Shown here piece after piece: positions 1-12,776 of a stretch of DNA of 64,000 bases. This DNA comes from Osedax fenrisi. Taxonomy: Eukaryota; Annelida; Polychaeta; Sabellida; Siboglinidae. Position numbers and translations under genes: made by a program. The first letter of the stretch is position 1. Every line of letters starts with the position of its first letter. The notes beneath the pieces are model-generated. The model was given only the letters and a program-made list of their open reading frames with translations, did not search any database and was not told the origin of the DNA. The DNA lies in NCBI GenBank assembly GCA_964019155.1, contig CAXHSG010000228.1:124001-188000 (forward strand). The letters run 5' to 3'.

Positions 1-50
1 GATATACTTAAAACTAATACTATCATTAACACACATGCTATCTTTAAAAA

Positions 51-64
51 TAATGATATCATTA
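51..64 (+). repeat. Perfect 14-bp palindrome in a monomer variant (example)
   Basis: TAATGATATCATTA reads the same on both strands. It arises where the variant ATGATATC replaces ATGCTATC. Other copies seen at 465-478, 807-820, 1383-1396 and 2103-2116, with more elsewhere. Consensus monomers carry the near-palindrome TAATG-CTAT-CATTA, so each 36 bp contains a 5-bp inverted repeat. No function is shown. Confidence 0.8.
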
Positions 65-340
65 ACACCCATTCTATACTTAAAACTAATGCTATAATTA
101 ACATCCATGCTATACTTAAAACTAATGCTATCATTAACACCCATGCTAAACTTAAAACTAATTCTATACTTATCTCCCATGCTATCCTTAAAACTAATGC
201 TATCATTAACACCCATGCTATACTTAAAACTAATTCTATCATTAACATCCATGATATACTTAAAACTAATGCTATACTTATCACCCATGCTATACTTAAA
301 ACTAATGCTATACTTATCACTCATCCTATCCTTAAAACTA

Positions 341-376
341 ATGCTATAATTATTACCCATGTTATCATTAACATCC
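341..376 (+). repeat. Half-unit phase slip (A-A), copy 1
   Basis: Two A-type half-units stand side by side (341-358 ATGCTATAATTATTACCC, 359-376 ATGTTATCATTAACATCC) where A-B alternation is expected. This shifts the 36-bp register by 18 bp and fits unequal exchange between non-homologous halves. Confidence 0.85.
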
Positions 377-682
377 ATTCTATACATAAAACTATTGCTA
401 TCATTAACACCCATGATATACTTAAAACTAATACTATCATTAACACACATGCTATCTTTACAAATAATGATATCATTAACACCCATTCTATACTTAAAAC
501 TAATGCTATCATTAACACCCATGCTATACTTAAAACTAATGCTATCATTAACACCCATGCTATACTTAAAACTAATGCTATCATTAACACCCATGCTATA
601 CTTAAAACTAATGCTATACTTATCACCCATGCTATACTTAAAACTAATGCTATACTTATCACTCATCCTATCCTTAAAACTA

Positions 683-718
683 ATGCTATAATTATTACCC
701 ATGTTATCATTAACATCC
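683..718 (+). repeat. Half-unit phase slip (A-A), copy 2
   Basis: This is the same A-A pair as at 341-376, 342 bp downstream (19 half-units), with the same flanking variants. It was therefore copied as part of a larger block and did not arise independently. Confidence 0.85.
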
Positions 719-970
719 ATTCTATACATAAAACTATTGCTATCATTAACACCCATGATATACTTAAAACTAATACTATCATTAACACACATGCTATCTT
801 TAAAAATAATGATATCATTAACACCCATTCTATACTTAAAACTAATGCTATCATTAACACCCATGCTTTACTTAAAACTAATGCTATCATTAACACCCAT
901 GCTATACTTAAAACTAATGCTATCATTAACGCCTATGCTATACTTAAAACTAATGCTATCATTAACACCC

Positions 971-1006
971 ATGCTATACTTAAAACTAATTATATACTTA
1001 AAACTA
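971..1006 (+). repeat. Half-unit phase slip (B-B), copy 1
   Basis: Two B-type half-units are adjacent: 971-988 ATGCTATACTTAAAACTA and 989-1006 ATTATATACTTAAAACTA. They are followed by an A-type half ATGCTATAATTAACATCC. This is the reciprocal kind of 18-bp slip to the A-A junctions. Confidence 0.85.
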
Positions 1007-1258
1007 ATGCTATAATTAACATCCATGCTATACTTAAAACTAATGCTATCATTAACACCCATGCTAAACTTAAAACTAATTCTATACTTATCTCCCATGC
1101 TATCCTTAAAACTAATGCTATCACTAACACCCATGCTATACTTAAAACTAATTCTATCATTAACATCCATGATATACTTAAAACTAATGCTATACTTATC
1201 ACCCATGCCATACTTAAAACTAATGCTATACTTATCACTCATCCTATCCTTAAAACTA

Positions 1259-1294
1259 ATGCTATAATTATTACCCATGTTATCATTAACATCC
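1259..1294 (+). repeat. Half-unit phase slip (A-A), copy 3
   Basis: The A-A pair seen at 683-718 recurs 576 bp downstream with the same neighbours. The interval contains one B-B and one A-A slip, so the spacing is again a multiple of 36. Confidence 0.85.
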
Positions 1295-1640
1295 ATTCTA
1301 TACATAAAACTATTGCTATCATTAACACCCATGATATACTTAAAACTAATACTATCATTAACACACATGCTATCTTTAAAAATAATGATATCATTAACAC
1401 CCATTCTATACTTAAAACTAATGCTATCATTAACACCCATGCTTTACTTAAAACTAATGCTATCATTAACACCCATGCTATACTTAAAACTAATGCTATC
1501 ATTAACGCCTATGCTATACTTAAAACTAATGCTATCATTAACACCCATGCTATACATAAAACTAATGCTATCATTAAAACCCATGCTATACTTAAAACCA
1601 ATGCTATCATTAACACCCATGTTATAATTAAAACTAATGC

Positions 1641-2219
1641 TATCATTAACACCCATGTCATAATTTAAACTAATGCTATCATTAACACCCATGCTATACT
1701 TAAAACTAATTCTATCATTAACACCCATGCTATACTTAAAACTAATTCTATACTTATCACCCATGCTATCCTTAAAACTAATGCTATCATTAACACTCAT
1801 GCTATACTTAAAACTAATGCTATCATTAACACCCATGCTATACTTAAAACCAATGCTATCATTAACACCCATGTTATAATTAAAACTAATGCTATCATTA
1901 ACACCCATGATATACCTAAAAATAATGCTATCATTAACACCCATGTTATAATTTAAACTAATGCTATCATTAACACACATGCTATACTTAAAACTAATGC
2001 TATCATTAACACCCATTCTATACTTAAAACTAATGCTATCATTAACACCCATGCTATACTTAAAACTAATGCTATCATTAACACCCATGCTATACTTAAA
2101 AATAATGATATCATTAAGACCCATTCTATACTTAAAACTAATGCTATCATTAACACCCATGCTATACTTAAAACTAATGCTATCATTAACACCCATGCTA
2201 TACTTAAAACTAATGCAAT
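1641..2219 (+). repeat. Ordinary satellite monomers between two HOR blocks
   Basis: Regular A-B monomers with the common variants ATGTCATAATTTAAACTA (about 1655), ATGATATACCTAAAAATA (about 1908) and ATGATATCATTAAGACCC (about 2106). The stretch resembles 4.3-4.8 kb and 7.7-8.1 kb. I see nothing else in it. Confidence 0.8.
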
Positions 2220-5200
2220 CATTAACGCCCATGCTATACTTAAAACTAATGCTATCATTAACACCCATGCTATACTTAAAAATAATGATATCATTAACAC
2301 CCATGCTATACTTAAAACCAATGCTATCATTAACGCCCATGCTATACTTAAAACTAATGCTATCATTAAATCCATTCTATACTTAAAACTTATGCTATCA
2401 TTAAAACCCATGCTATACTTAAAACCAATGCTATCATTAACACCCATGTTATAATTAAAACTAATGCTATCATTAACACCCATGCTATACTTAAAACTAA
2501 TGCTATCATTAACACCCATGCTATACTTAAAACTAATGCAATCATTAACGTCCATGCTATACTTAAAACTAATGCTATCATTAACACCCATGCTATACTT
2601 AAAACTAATTCTATCATTAACACCCATGCTATACTTAAAACTAATGCTATACGTATCACCCATGTTATAATTTAAACTAATGCCATCATTAACACCCATG
2701 CTATACTTAAAACGAATGCTATCATTAACATCCATGCTATACTTAAAATTGATGCTATCATTAACACCCATGCTATACTTAAAACTAATGCTATCATTAA
2801 CACCCATGCTATACTTAAAAATAATGATATCATTAACACCCATGCTATACTTAAAACCAATGCTATCATTAACGCCCATGCTATACTTAAAACTAATGCT
2901 ATCATTAACACCCATGCTATACTTAAAATTGATGCTATCATTAACACCCATGCTATACTTAAAACTAATGCTATACTTATCTCCCATGCTATCCTTAAAA
3001 CTAATGCTGTCATTAACACCCATGCTATACTTAAAACTAATTATATCATTAACATCCATGATATACTTAAAACTAATACTATCATTAACACCCATGCTAA
3101 ACATACATCTAATGCTATCATTAACACCCATGCTATACTTAAAACTAATGCTATCATTAACACCCATGCTATACTTAAAACTAATTCTATCATTAACGCC
3201 CATGCTATACTTAAAACTAATGCTATACTTATCTCCCATGCTATCCTTAAAACTAATGCTATCATTAACACCCATGCTATACTTAAAACTAATTATATCA
3301 TTAACATCCATGATATACTTAAAACTAATACTATCATTAACACTCATGCTAAACATAAATCTAATGCTATCATTAACACCCATGCTATACTTAAAACTAA
3401 TGCTATCATTAACACCCATGCTATACTTAAAACTAATTCTATCATTAACAACCATGCTAAACTTAAAACTAATTCTATACTTATCTCCCATGCTATCCTT
3501 AAAACTAATGCTATCATTAACACCCATGCTATACTTAAAATTAATTCTATCATTAACATCCATGATATACTTAAAACTAATGCTATCATTAACACCCATG
3601 CTATACTTAAAACTAATGCTATCATTAACGCCCATGCTATACTTAAAACTAATGCTATCATTAACATCCATGCTATACTTAAAACTAATGCTATCATTAA
3701 AACCCATGCTATACTTAAAACCAATGCTATCATTAACACCCATGTTATAATTAAAACTAATGCTATCATTAACACCCATGCTATACTTAAAACTAATGCT
3801 ATCATTAACACCCATGTTATAATTTAAACTAATGCTATCATTAACACCCATGCTATACTTAAAACTAATGCTATCATTAACACCCATGCTATACTTAAAA
3901 CTAATGCTATACTTATCTCCCATGCTATCCTTAAAACTAATGCTATCATTAACACCCATGCTATACTTAAAACTAATTATATCATTAACATCCATGATAT
4001 ACTTAAAACTAATACTATCATTAACACCCATGCTAAACATAAATCTAATGCTATCATTAACACCCATGCTATACTTAAAACTAATGCTATCATTAACACC
4101 CATGCTATACTTAAAACTAATTCTATCATTAACGCCCATGCTATACTTAAAACTAATGCTATCATTAAAACCCATGCTATACTTAAAACTAATGCTATCA
4201 TTAAAACCCATGCTATACTTAAAACCAATGCTATCATTAACACCCATGTTATAATTAAAATTAATGCTATCATTAACACCCATGTCATAATTTAAACTAA
4301 TGCTATCATTAACATCCATGCTATACTTAAAACTAATTCTATCATTAACACCCATGCTATACTTAAAACTAATGCTATACTTATCACCCATGCTATCCTT
4401 AAAACTAATGCTATCATTAACACTCATGCTATACTTAAAACTAATGCTATCATTAACACCCATGCTATACTTAAAACCAATGCTATCATTAACACCCATG
4501 TTATAATTAAAACTAATGCTATCATTAACACCCATGATATACCTAAAACTAATGCTATCATTAACACCCATGTTATAATTTAAACTAATGCTATCATTAA
4601 CACACATGCTATACTTAAAACTAATGCTATCATTAACACCCATGCTATACTTAAAACTAATGCTATCATTAACACCCATGCTATACTTAAAACTAATGCT
4701 ATCATTAACACCCATGCTATACTTAAAAATAATGATATCATTAAGACCCATTCTATACTTAAAACTAATGCTATCATTAACACCCATGCTATACTTAAAA
4801 CTAATGCAATCATTAACGCCCATGCTATACTTAAAACTAATGCTATCATTAACACCCATGCTATACTTAAAACTAATGCTATACTTATCACCCATGTTAT
4901 AATTTAAACTAATGCTATCATTAACACCCATGCTATACTTAAAACGAATGCTATCATTAACATCCATGCTATACTTAAAATTGATGCTATCATTAACACC
5001 CATGCTATACTTAAAACTAATGCTATACTTATCTCCCATGCTATCCTTAAAACTAATGCTGTCATTAACACCCATGCTATACTTAAAACTAATTATATCA
5101 TTAACATCCATGATATACTTAAAACTAATACTATCATTAACACCCATGCTAAACATAAATCTAATGCTATCATTAACACCCATGCTATACTTAAAACTAA

Positions 5201-5690
5201 TGCTATCATTAACACCCATGCTATACTTAAAACTAATTCTATCATTAACTCCCATGCTATACTTAAAACTAATGCTATACTTATCTCCCATGCTATCCTT
5301 AAAACTAATGCTATCATTAACACCCATGCTATACTTAAAACTAATTCTATCATTAACGCCCATTCTATACTTAAAACTAATGCTATCATTAACACCCATG
5401 TTATAATTAAAACTAATGCTATCATTAACACCAGTGCTATACTTAAAACTAATGCTATCATTAACACCCATGTTATAATTTAAACTAATGCTATCATTAA
5501 CACCCATGCTATACTTAAAACTAATGCTATCATTAACACCCATGCTATACTTAAAACTAATGCTATAATTAACATCCATACTATACTTAAAACTAATGCT
5601 ATCATTAACACCCATGCTAAACTTAAAACTAATTCTATACTTATCTCCCATGCTATCCTTAAAACTAATGCTATCATTAACACCCATGCT
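2220..5690 (+). repeat. 3.4-3.8-kb higher-order repeat, copy 1
   Basis: About 2220-3720 reappears at about 6000-7536 (offset 3780 bp = 105 monomers, rising by one monomer to 3816). About 4210-5340 reappears at offset 3348 (93 monomers), and 5340-5690 at offset 3456. The offset changes are whole monomers gained or lost since duplication. Diagnostic shared variants include ATACGTATCACCC with the following GCCATC (near 2650 and 6430) and AAACATACATCTA (near 3105 and 6885). A 1-bp deletion near 2369 (ATTAAATCC for ATTAACATCC) is private to this copy. Confidence 0.85.
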
Positions 5691-5999
5691 ATACTTAAAA
5701 CTAATTCTATCATTAACATCCATGATATACTTAAAACTAATGCTATCATAAACATCCATGCTATATTTAAAACTAATGCTATCATTAACGCCCATACTAT
5801 ACTTAAAACTAATGCTATCATTAACACCCATGCTATACTTAAAACTAATGCTATCATTAAAACCCATGCTATACTTAAAACCAATGCTATCATTAACACC
5901 CATGTTATAATTAAAACTAATGCTATCATTAATACCCATGCTATACTTAAAACTAATGTTATCATTAACACCCATGTTATAATTTAAACTAATGCTATC

Positions 6000-8900
6000 A
6001 TTAACACCCATGCTATACTTAAAACTAATGCTATCATTAACACCCATGCTATACTTAAAAATAATGATATCATTAACACCCATGCTATACTTAAAACCAA
6101 TGCTATCATTAACGCCCATGCTATACTTAAAACTAATGCTATCATTAACATCCATTCTATACTTAAAACTTATGCTATCATTAAAACCCATGCTATACTT
6201 AAAACCAATGCTATCATTAACACCCATGTTATAATTAAAACTAATGCTATCATTAACACCCATGCTATACTTAAAACTAATGCTATCATTAACACCCATG
6301 CTATACTTAAAACTAATGCAATCATTAACGTCCATGCTATACTTAAAACTAATGCTATCATTAACACCCATGCTATACTTAAAACTAATTCTATCATTAA
6401 CACCCATGCTATACTTAAAACTAATGCTATACGTATCACCCATGTTATAATTTAAACTAATGCCATCATTAACACCCATGCTATACTTAAAACGAATGCT
6501 ATCATTAACATCCATGCTATACTTAAAATTGATGCTATCATTAACACCCATGCTATACTTAAAACTAATGCTATCATTAACACCCATGCTATACTTAAAA
6601 ATAATGATATCATTAACACCCATGCTATACTTAAAACCAATGCTATCATTAACGCCCATGCTATACTTAAAACTAATGCTATCATTAACACCCATGCTAT
6701 ACTTAAAATTGATGCTATCATTAACACCCATGCTATACTTAAAACTAATGCTATACTTATCTCCCATGCTATCCTTAAAACTAATGCTGTCATTAACACC
6801 CATGCTATACTTAAAACTAATTATATCATTAACATCCATGATATACTTAAAACTAATACTATCATTAACACCCATGCTAAACATACATCTAATGCTATCA
6901 TTAACACCCATGCTATACTTAAAACTAATGCTATCATTAACACCCATGCTATACTTAAAACTAATTCTATCATTAACGCCCATGCTATACTTAAAACTAA
7001 TGCTATACTTATCTCCCATGCTATCCTTAAAACTAATGCTATCATTAACACCCATGCTATACTTAAAACTAATTATATCATTAACATCCATGATATACTT
7101 AAAACTAATACTATCATTAACACTCATGCTAAACATAAATCTAATGCTATCATTAACACCCATGCTATACTTAAAACTAATGCTATCATTAACACCCATG
7201 CTATACTTAAAACTAATTCTATCATTAACGCCCATACTATACTTAAAACTAATGCTATCATTAACAACCATGCTAAACTTAAAACTAATTCTATACTTAT
7301 CTCCCATGCTATCCTTAAAACTAATGCTATCATTAACACCCATGCTATACTTAAAATTAATTCTATCATTAACATCCATGATATACTTAAAACTAATGCT
7401 ATCATTAACACCCATGCTATACTTAAAACTAATGCTATCATTAACGCCCATGCTATACTTAAAACTAATGCTATCATTAACATCCATGCTATACTTAAAA
7501 CTAATGCTATCATTAAAACCCATGCTATACTTAAAACTAATGCTATCATTAACGCCCATGCTATACTTAAAACTAATGCTATCATTAACACCCATGTTAT
7601 AATTAAAATTAATGCTATCATTAACACCCATGTCATAATTTAAACTAATGCTATCATTAACATCCATGCTATACTTAAAACTAATTCTATCATTAACACC
7701 CATGCTATACTTAAAACTAATGCTATACTTATCACCCATGCTATCCTTAAAACTAATGCTATCATTAACACTCATGCTATACTTAAAACTAATGCTATCA
7801 TTAACACCCATGCTATACTTAAAACCAATGCTATCATTAACACCCATGTTATAATTAAAACTAATGCTATCATTAACACCCATGATATACCTAAAACTAA
7901 TGCTATCATTAACACCCATGTTATAATTTAAACTAATGCTATCATTAACACACATGCTATACTTAAAACTAATGCTATCATTAACACCCATGCTATACTT
8001 AAAACTAATGCTATCATTAACACCCATGCTATACTTAAAACTAATGCTATCATTAACACCCATGCTATACTTAAAAATAATGATATCATTAAGACCCATT
8101 CTATACTTAAAACTAATGCTATCATTAACACCCATGCTATACTTAAAACTAATGCAATCATTAACGCCCATGCTATACTTAAAACTAATGCTATCATTAA
8201 CACCCATGCTATACTTAAAACTAATGCTATACTTATCACCCATGTTATAATTTAAACTAATGCTATCATTAACACCCATGCTATACTTAAAACGAATGCT
8301 ATCATTAACATCCATGCTATACTTAAAATTGATGCTATCATTAACACCCATGCTATACTTAAAACTAATGCTATACTTATCTCCCATGCTATCCTTAAAA
8401 CTAATGCTGTCATTAACACCCATGCTATACTTAAAACTAATTATATCATTAACATCCATGATATACTTAAAACTAATACTATCATTAACACCCATGCTAA
8501 ACATAAATCTAATGCTATCATTAACACCCATGCTATACTTAAAACTAATGCTATCATTAACACCCATGCTATACTTAAAACTAATTCTATCATTAACTCC
8601 CATGCTATACTTAAAACTAATGCTATACTTATCTCCCATGCTATCCTTAAAACTAATGCTATCATTAACACCCATGCTATACTTAAAACTAATACTATCA
8701 TTAACACCCATGCTAAACATAAATCTAATGCTATCATTAACACCCATGCTATACTTAAAACTAATGCTATCATTAACACCCATGCTATACTTAAAACTAA
8801 TTCTATCATTAACGCCCATTCTATACTTAAAACTAATGCTATCATTAACACCCATGTTATAATTAAAACTAATGCTATCATTAACACCAGTGCTATACTT

Positions 8901-9120
8901 AAAACTAATGCTATCATTAACACCCATGTTATAATTTAAACTAATGCTATCATTAACACCCATGCTATACTTAAAACTAATGCTATCATTAACACCCATG
9001 CTATACTTAAAACTAATGCTATAATTAACATCCATACTATACTTAAAACTAATGCTATCATTAACACCCATGCTAAACTTAAAACTAATTCTATACTTAT
9101 CTCCCATGCTATCCTTAAAA
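6000..9120 (+). repeat. 3.4-3.8-kb higher-order repeat, copy 2
   Basis: Second copy of the block at 2220-5690. It matches in order, with whole-monomer gains such as an extra 108 bp near 8690-8798 and an extra 36 bp near 7240. A related copy lies at about 22.0-25.9 kb (offset 16020 from here, 19800-19836 from copy 1), so this HOR predates the larger 16-17-kb duplication. Confidence 0.82.
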
Positions 9121-12111
9121 ATAATGCTATCATTAAAACCCATGCTATACTTAAAACCAATGCTATCATTAACACCCATGTTATAATTAAAACTAATTCT
9201 ATCATTAATACCCATGCTATACTTAAAACTAATGCTATCATTAACACCCATGTTATAATTTAAACTAATGCTATCATTAACACCCATGCTATACTTAAAA
9301 CTAATGCTATCATTAACACCCATGCTATACTTAAAACTAATGCTATACTTATCTCCCATGCTATCCTTAAAACTAATGATATCATTAAAACCCATGCTAT
9401 ACTTAAAACCAATGCTATCATTAACACCCATGTTATAATTAAAACTAATGCTATCATTAACACCAATGCTATACTTAAAACTAATTATATCATTAACATC
9501 CATGATATACTTAAAACTAATACTATCATTAACACCCATGCTAAACATAAATCTAATGCTATCATTAACACCCATGCTATACTTAAAACTAATGCTATCA
9601 TTAACACCCATGCTATACTTAAAACTAATTCTATCATTAACGCCCATGCTATACTTAAAACTAATGCTATCATTAACACCCATGCTATACTTAAAACTAA
9701 TGCTATCATTAAAACCCATGCTATAATTAAAACCAATGCTATCATTAACACCCATGTTATAATTAAAACTAATGCTATCATTAACACCCATGTCATAATT
9801 TAAACTAATGCTATCATTAACACCCATGCTATACTTAAAAATAATTCTATCATTAACACCCATGCTATACTTAAAACTAATGCTATACTTATCACCCATG
9901 CTATCCTTAAAACTAATGCTATCATTAACACTCATGCTATACTTAAAACTAATGCTATCATTAACACCCATGCTATACTTAAAACCAATTCTATCATTAA
10001 CACCCATGTTATAACTAAAACTAATGTTATCATTAACACCCATGCTATACTTAAAACTAATGCTATCATTAACACCCATGTTATAATTAAAACTAATGCT
10101 ATCATTAACACCCATGCTATACTTAAAACTAATTATATCATTAACATCCATGATATACTTAAAACTAATACTATCATTAACACCCATGCTAAACATAAAT
10201 CTAATGCTATCATTAACACCCATGCTATACTTAAAACTAATGCTATCATTAACACCCATGCTATACTTAAAACTAATGCTATCATTAAAACCCATGCTAT
10301 ACTTAAAACCAATGCTATCATTAACACCCATGTTATAATTAAAACTAATGCTATCATTAACACCCATGTCATAATTTAAACTAATGCTATCATTAACACC
10401 CATGCTATACTTAAAAATAATTCTATCATTAACACCCATGCTATACTTAAAACTAATGCTATACTTATCACCCATGCTATCCTTAAAACTAATGCTATCA
10501 TTAACACTCATGCTATACTTAAAACTAATGCTATCATTAACACCCATGCTATACTTAAAACCAATTCTATCATTAACACCCATGTTATAACTAAAACTAA
10601 TGTTATCATTAACACCCATGCTATACTTAAAACTAATGCTATACTTATCACCCATGTTATAATTTAAACTAATGCTATCATTAACACCCATGCTATACTT
10701 AAAACGAATGCTATCATTAACATCCATGCTATACTTAAAATTGATGCTATCATTAACACCCATGCTATACTTAAAACTAATGCTATACTTATCTCCCATG
10801 CTATCCTTAAAACTAATGCTATCATTAACACCCATGCTATACTTAAAACTAATTATATCATTAACATCCATGATATACTTAAAACTAATACTATCATTAA
10901 CACCCATGCTAAACATAAATCTAATGCTATCATTAACACCCATGCTATACTTAAAACTAATGCTATCATTAACACCCATGCTATACTTAAAACTAATTCT
11001 ATCATTAACGCCCATGATATACTTAAAACTAATACTATCATTAACACCCATGCTAAACATAAATCTAATGCTATCATTAACACCCATGCTATACTTAAAA
11101 CTAATGCTATCATTAACACCCATGCTATACTTAAAACTAATTCTATCATTAACGCCCATGCTATACTTAAAACTAATGCTATCATTAACACCCATGCTAT
11201 ACTTAAAACTAATGCTATCATTAAAACCCATGCTATACTTAAAACCAATGTTATAATTAACACCCATGTTATAATTAAAACTAATGCTATCATTAACACC
11301 CATACTATACTTAAAACTAATGCTATCATTAACACCCATGTTAAAATTTAAACTAATGCTATCATTAACACCCATGCTATACTTAAAACTAATGCTATCA
11401 GTAACACCCATGCTATACTTAAAACTAATGCTATCATTAACACCCATGCTATCATTAAAAATAATGATATTATTAACACCCATGCTATACTTAAAACTAA
11501 TGCTATCATTAACACCCATGCTATACTTAAAACTAATGCTATAATTAACATCCATACTATACTTAAAACTAATGCTATCATTAACACCCATGCTAAACTT
11601 AAAACTAATTCTATACTTATCTCCCATACTATCCTTAAAACTAATGCTATCATTAACACCCATACTATACTTAAAACTAATTCTATCATTAACATCCATG
11701 ATATACTTAAAACTAATGCTATCATTAACATCCATGCTATACTTAAAACTAATGCTATCATTAACGCCCATGCTATACTTAAAACTAATGCTATCATTAA
11801 CACCCATGCTATACTTAAAAATAATGCTATCATTAAAACCCATGCTATACTTAAAACCAATGCTATCATTAACACCCATGTTATAATTAAAACTAATGCT
11901 ATCATTAACACCCATGCTATACTTAAAACTAATGCTATCATTAACACCTATGCTATACTTAAAACTAATGTTATCATTAACACCCATGCTATACTTAAAA
12001 CTAATGCTATCATTAACACCCATGCTATACTTAAAAATAATGATATCATTAAGACCCATTCTATACTTAAAACTAATGCTATACTTATCACCCATGTTAT
12101 AATTTAAACTA
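9121..12111 (+). repeat. Satellite block with 576/648-bp spacing
   Basis: A variant string marked by ATTATATCATTAACATCC, ATGATATACTTAAAACTA, ATACTATC and AAACATAAATCTA recurs near 9448, 10096 and 10672 (spacings 648 and 576, i.e. 18- and 16-mers). The block matches 25.9-28.95 kb at offsets 16632-16848. No gene-like sequence was seen. Confidence 0.8.
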
Positions 12112-12776
12112 ATGCTATCATTAACACCCATGCTATACTTAAAACGAATGCTATCATTAACATCCATGCTATACTTAAAATTGATGCTATCATTAAAACC
12201 CATGCTATACTTAAAACTAATGCTATACTTATCTCCCATGCTATCCTTAAAACTAATGCTGTCATTAACACCCATGCTATACTTAAAACTAATTATATCA
12301 TTAACATCCATGATATACTTAAAACTAATACTATCATTAACATCCATGCTAAACATAAATCTAAGGCTATCATTAACACCCATGCTATACTTAAAACTAA
12401 TGCTATCATTAACACCCATGCTATACTTAAAACTAATTCTATCATTAACGCCCATGCTATACTTAAAACTAATGCTATACTTATCTCCCATGCTATCCTT
12501 AAAACTAATGCTATCATTAACACCCATGCTATAATTAAAACTAATTATATCATTAACATCCATGATATACTTAAAACTAATACTATCATTAACACCCATG
12601 CTAAACATAAATCTAATGCTATCATTAACACCCATGCTATACTTAAAACTAATGCTATCATTAACACCCATGCTATACTTAAAACTAATTCTATCATTAA
12701 CGCCCATGCTATACTTAAAACTAATGCTATCATTAACACCCATGTTATAATTAAAACTAATCCTATCATTAACACC
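12112..12776 (+). repeat. 665-bp HOR segment ending in a 35-bp monomer, copy 1 of 5
   Basis: The segment starts with monomers carrying AAAACGAATG, AACATCC and AAAATTGATG, and ends in TCCTATCATTAACACCATG, where one C of the usual CACCC is missing (12775-12776). The same segment with the same deletion exactly 663 bp from its start recurs at 16865, 28960, 33892 and 40298. Here an ATGCTATAATTAAAACTA variant near 12529 is private. Confidence 0.85.

Larger units (their letters stand above)
1..1640 (+). repeat. Irregular satellite block with 342-, 414- and 576-bp internal repeats
   Basis: This block carries variants rare elsewhere: ATGCTATCTTTAAAAATA, ATTCTATACATAAAACTA followed by TTGCTATC, and CTTATCACTCATCC. 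The same variant string occurs at 1, 415, 757 and 1333 (spacings 414, 342, 576) and the AA junction at 341, 683 and 1259. The spacings 342 and 414 are multiples of 18 but not of 36, because each interval contains one 18-bp phase slip. No gene is visible. The same lineage reappears at about 52.4-55.1 kb. Confidence 0.85.
1953..12743 (-). other. 3,596-codon open frame in satellite; probably not a gene
   Basis: Same repeat frame. It opens after the deletion at 12775, slips at the 1-bp deletion near 2369 into the hydrophobic frame (LMIALVLSIAW), and stops at a TAA formed by the ATTTAAAC variant at 1953. The ends are set by ordinary satellite mutations, which argues against a conserved protein. 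Confidence 0.85.

Noticed and set aside
2680..3750. Plus-strand hydrophobic hexad proteins (MLYLKL/MLSLTP) that look like membrane segments
   Set aside because: They are the other open frames of the same monomer and are cut repeatedly by the common TTATAA variants. The hydrophobicity is a by-product of CTA/TTA codons.
6000..9120. Transposable element explaining the 3.4-3.8-kb repeat
   Set aside because: The unit is made only of the 36-bp monomer, with no terminal repeats, target-site duplication or transposase-like frame, and its copies are tandem.
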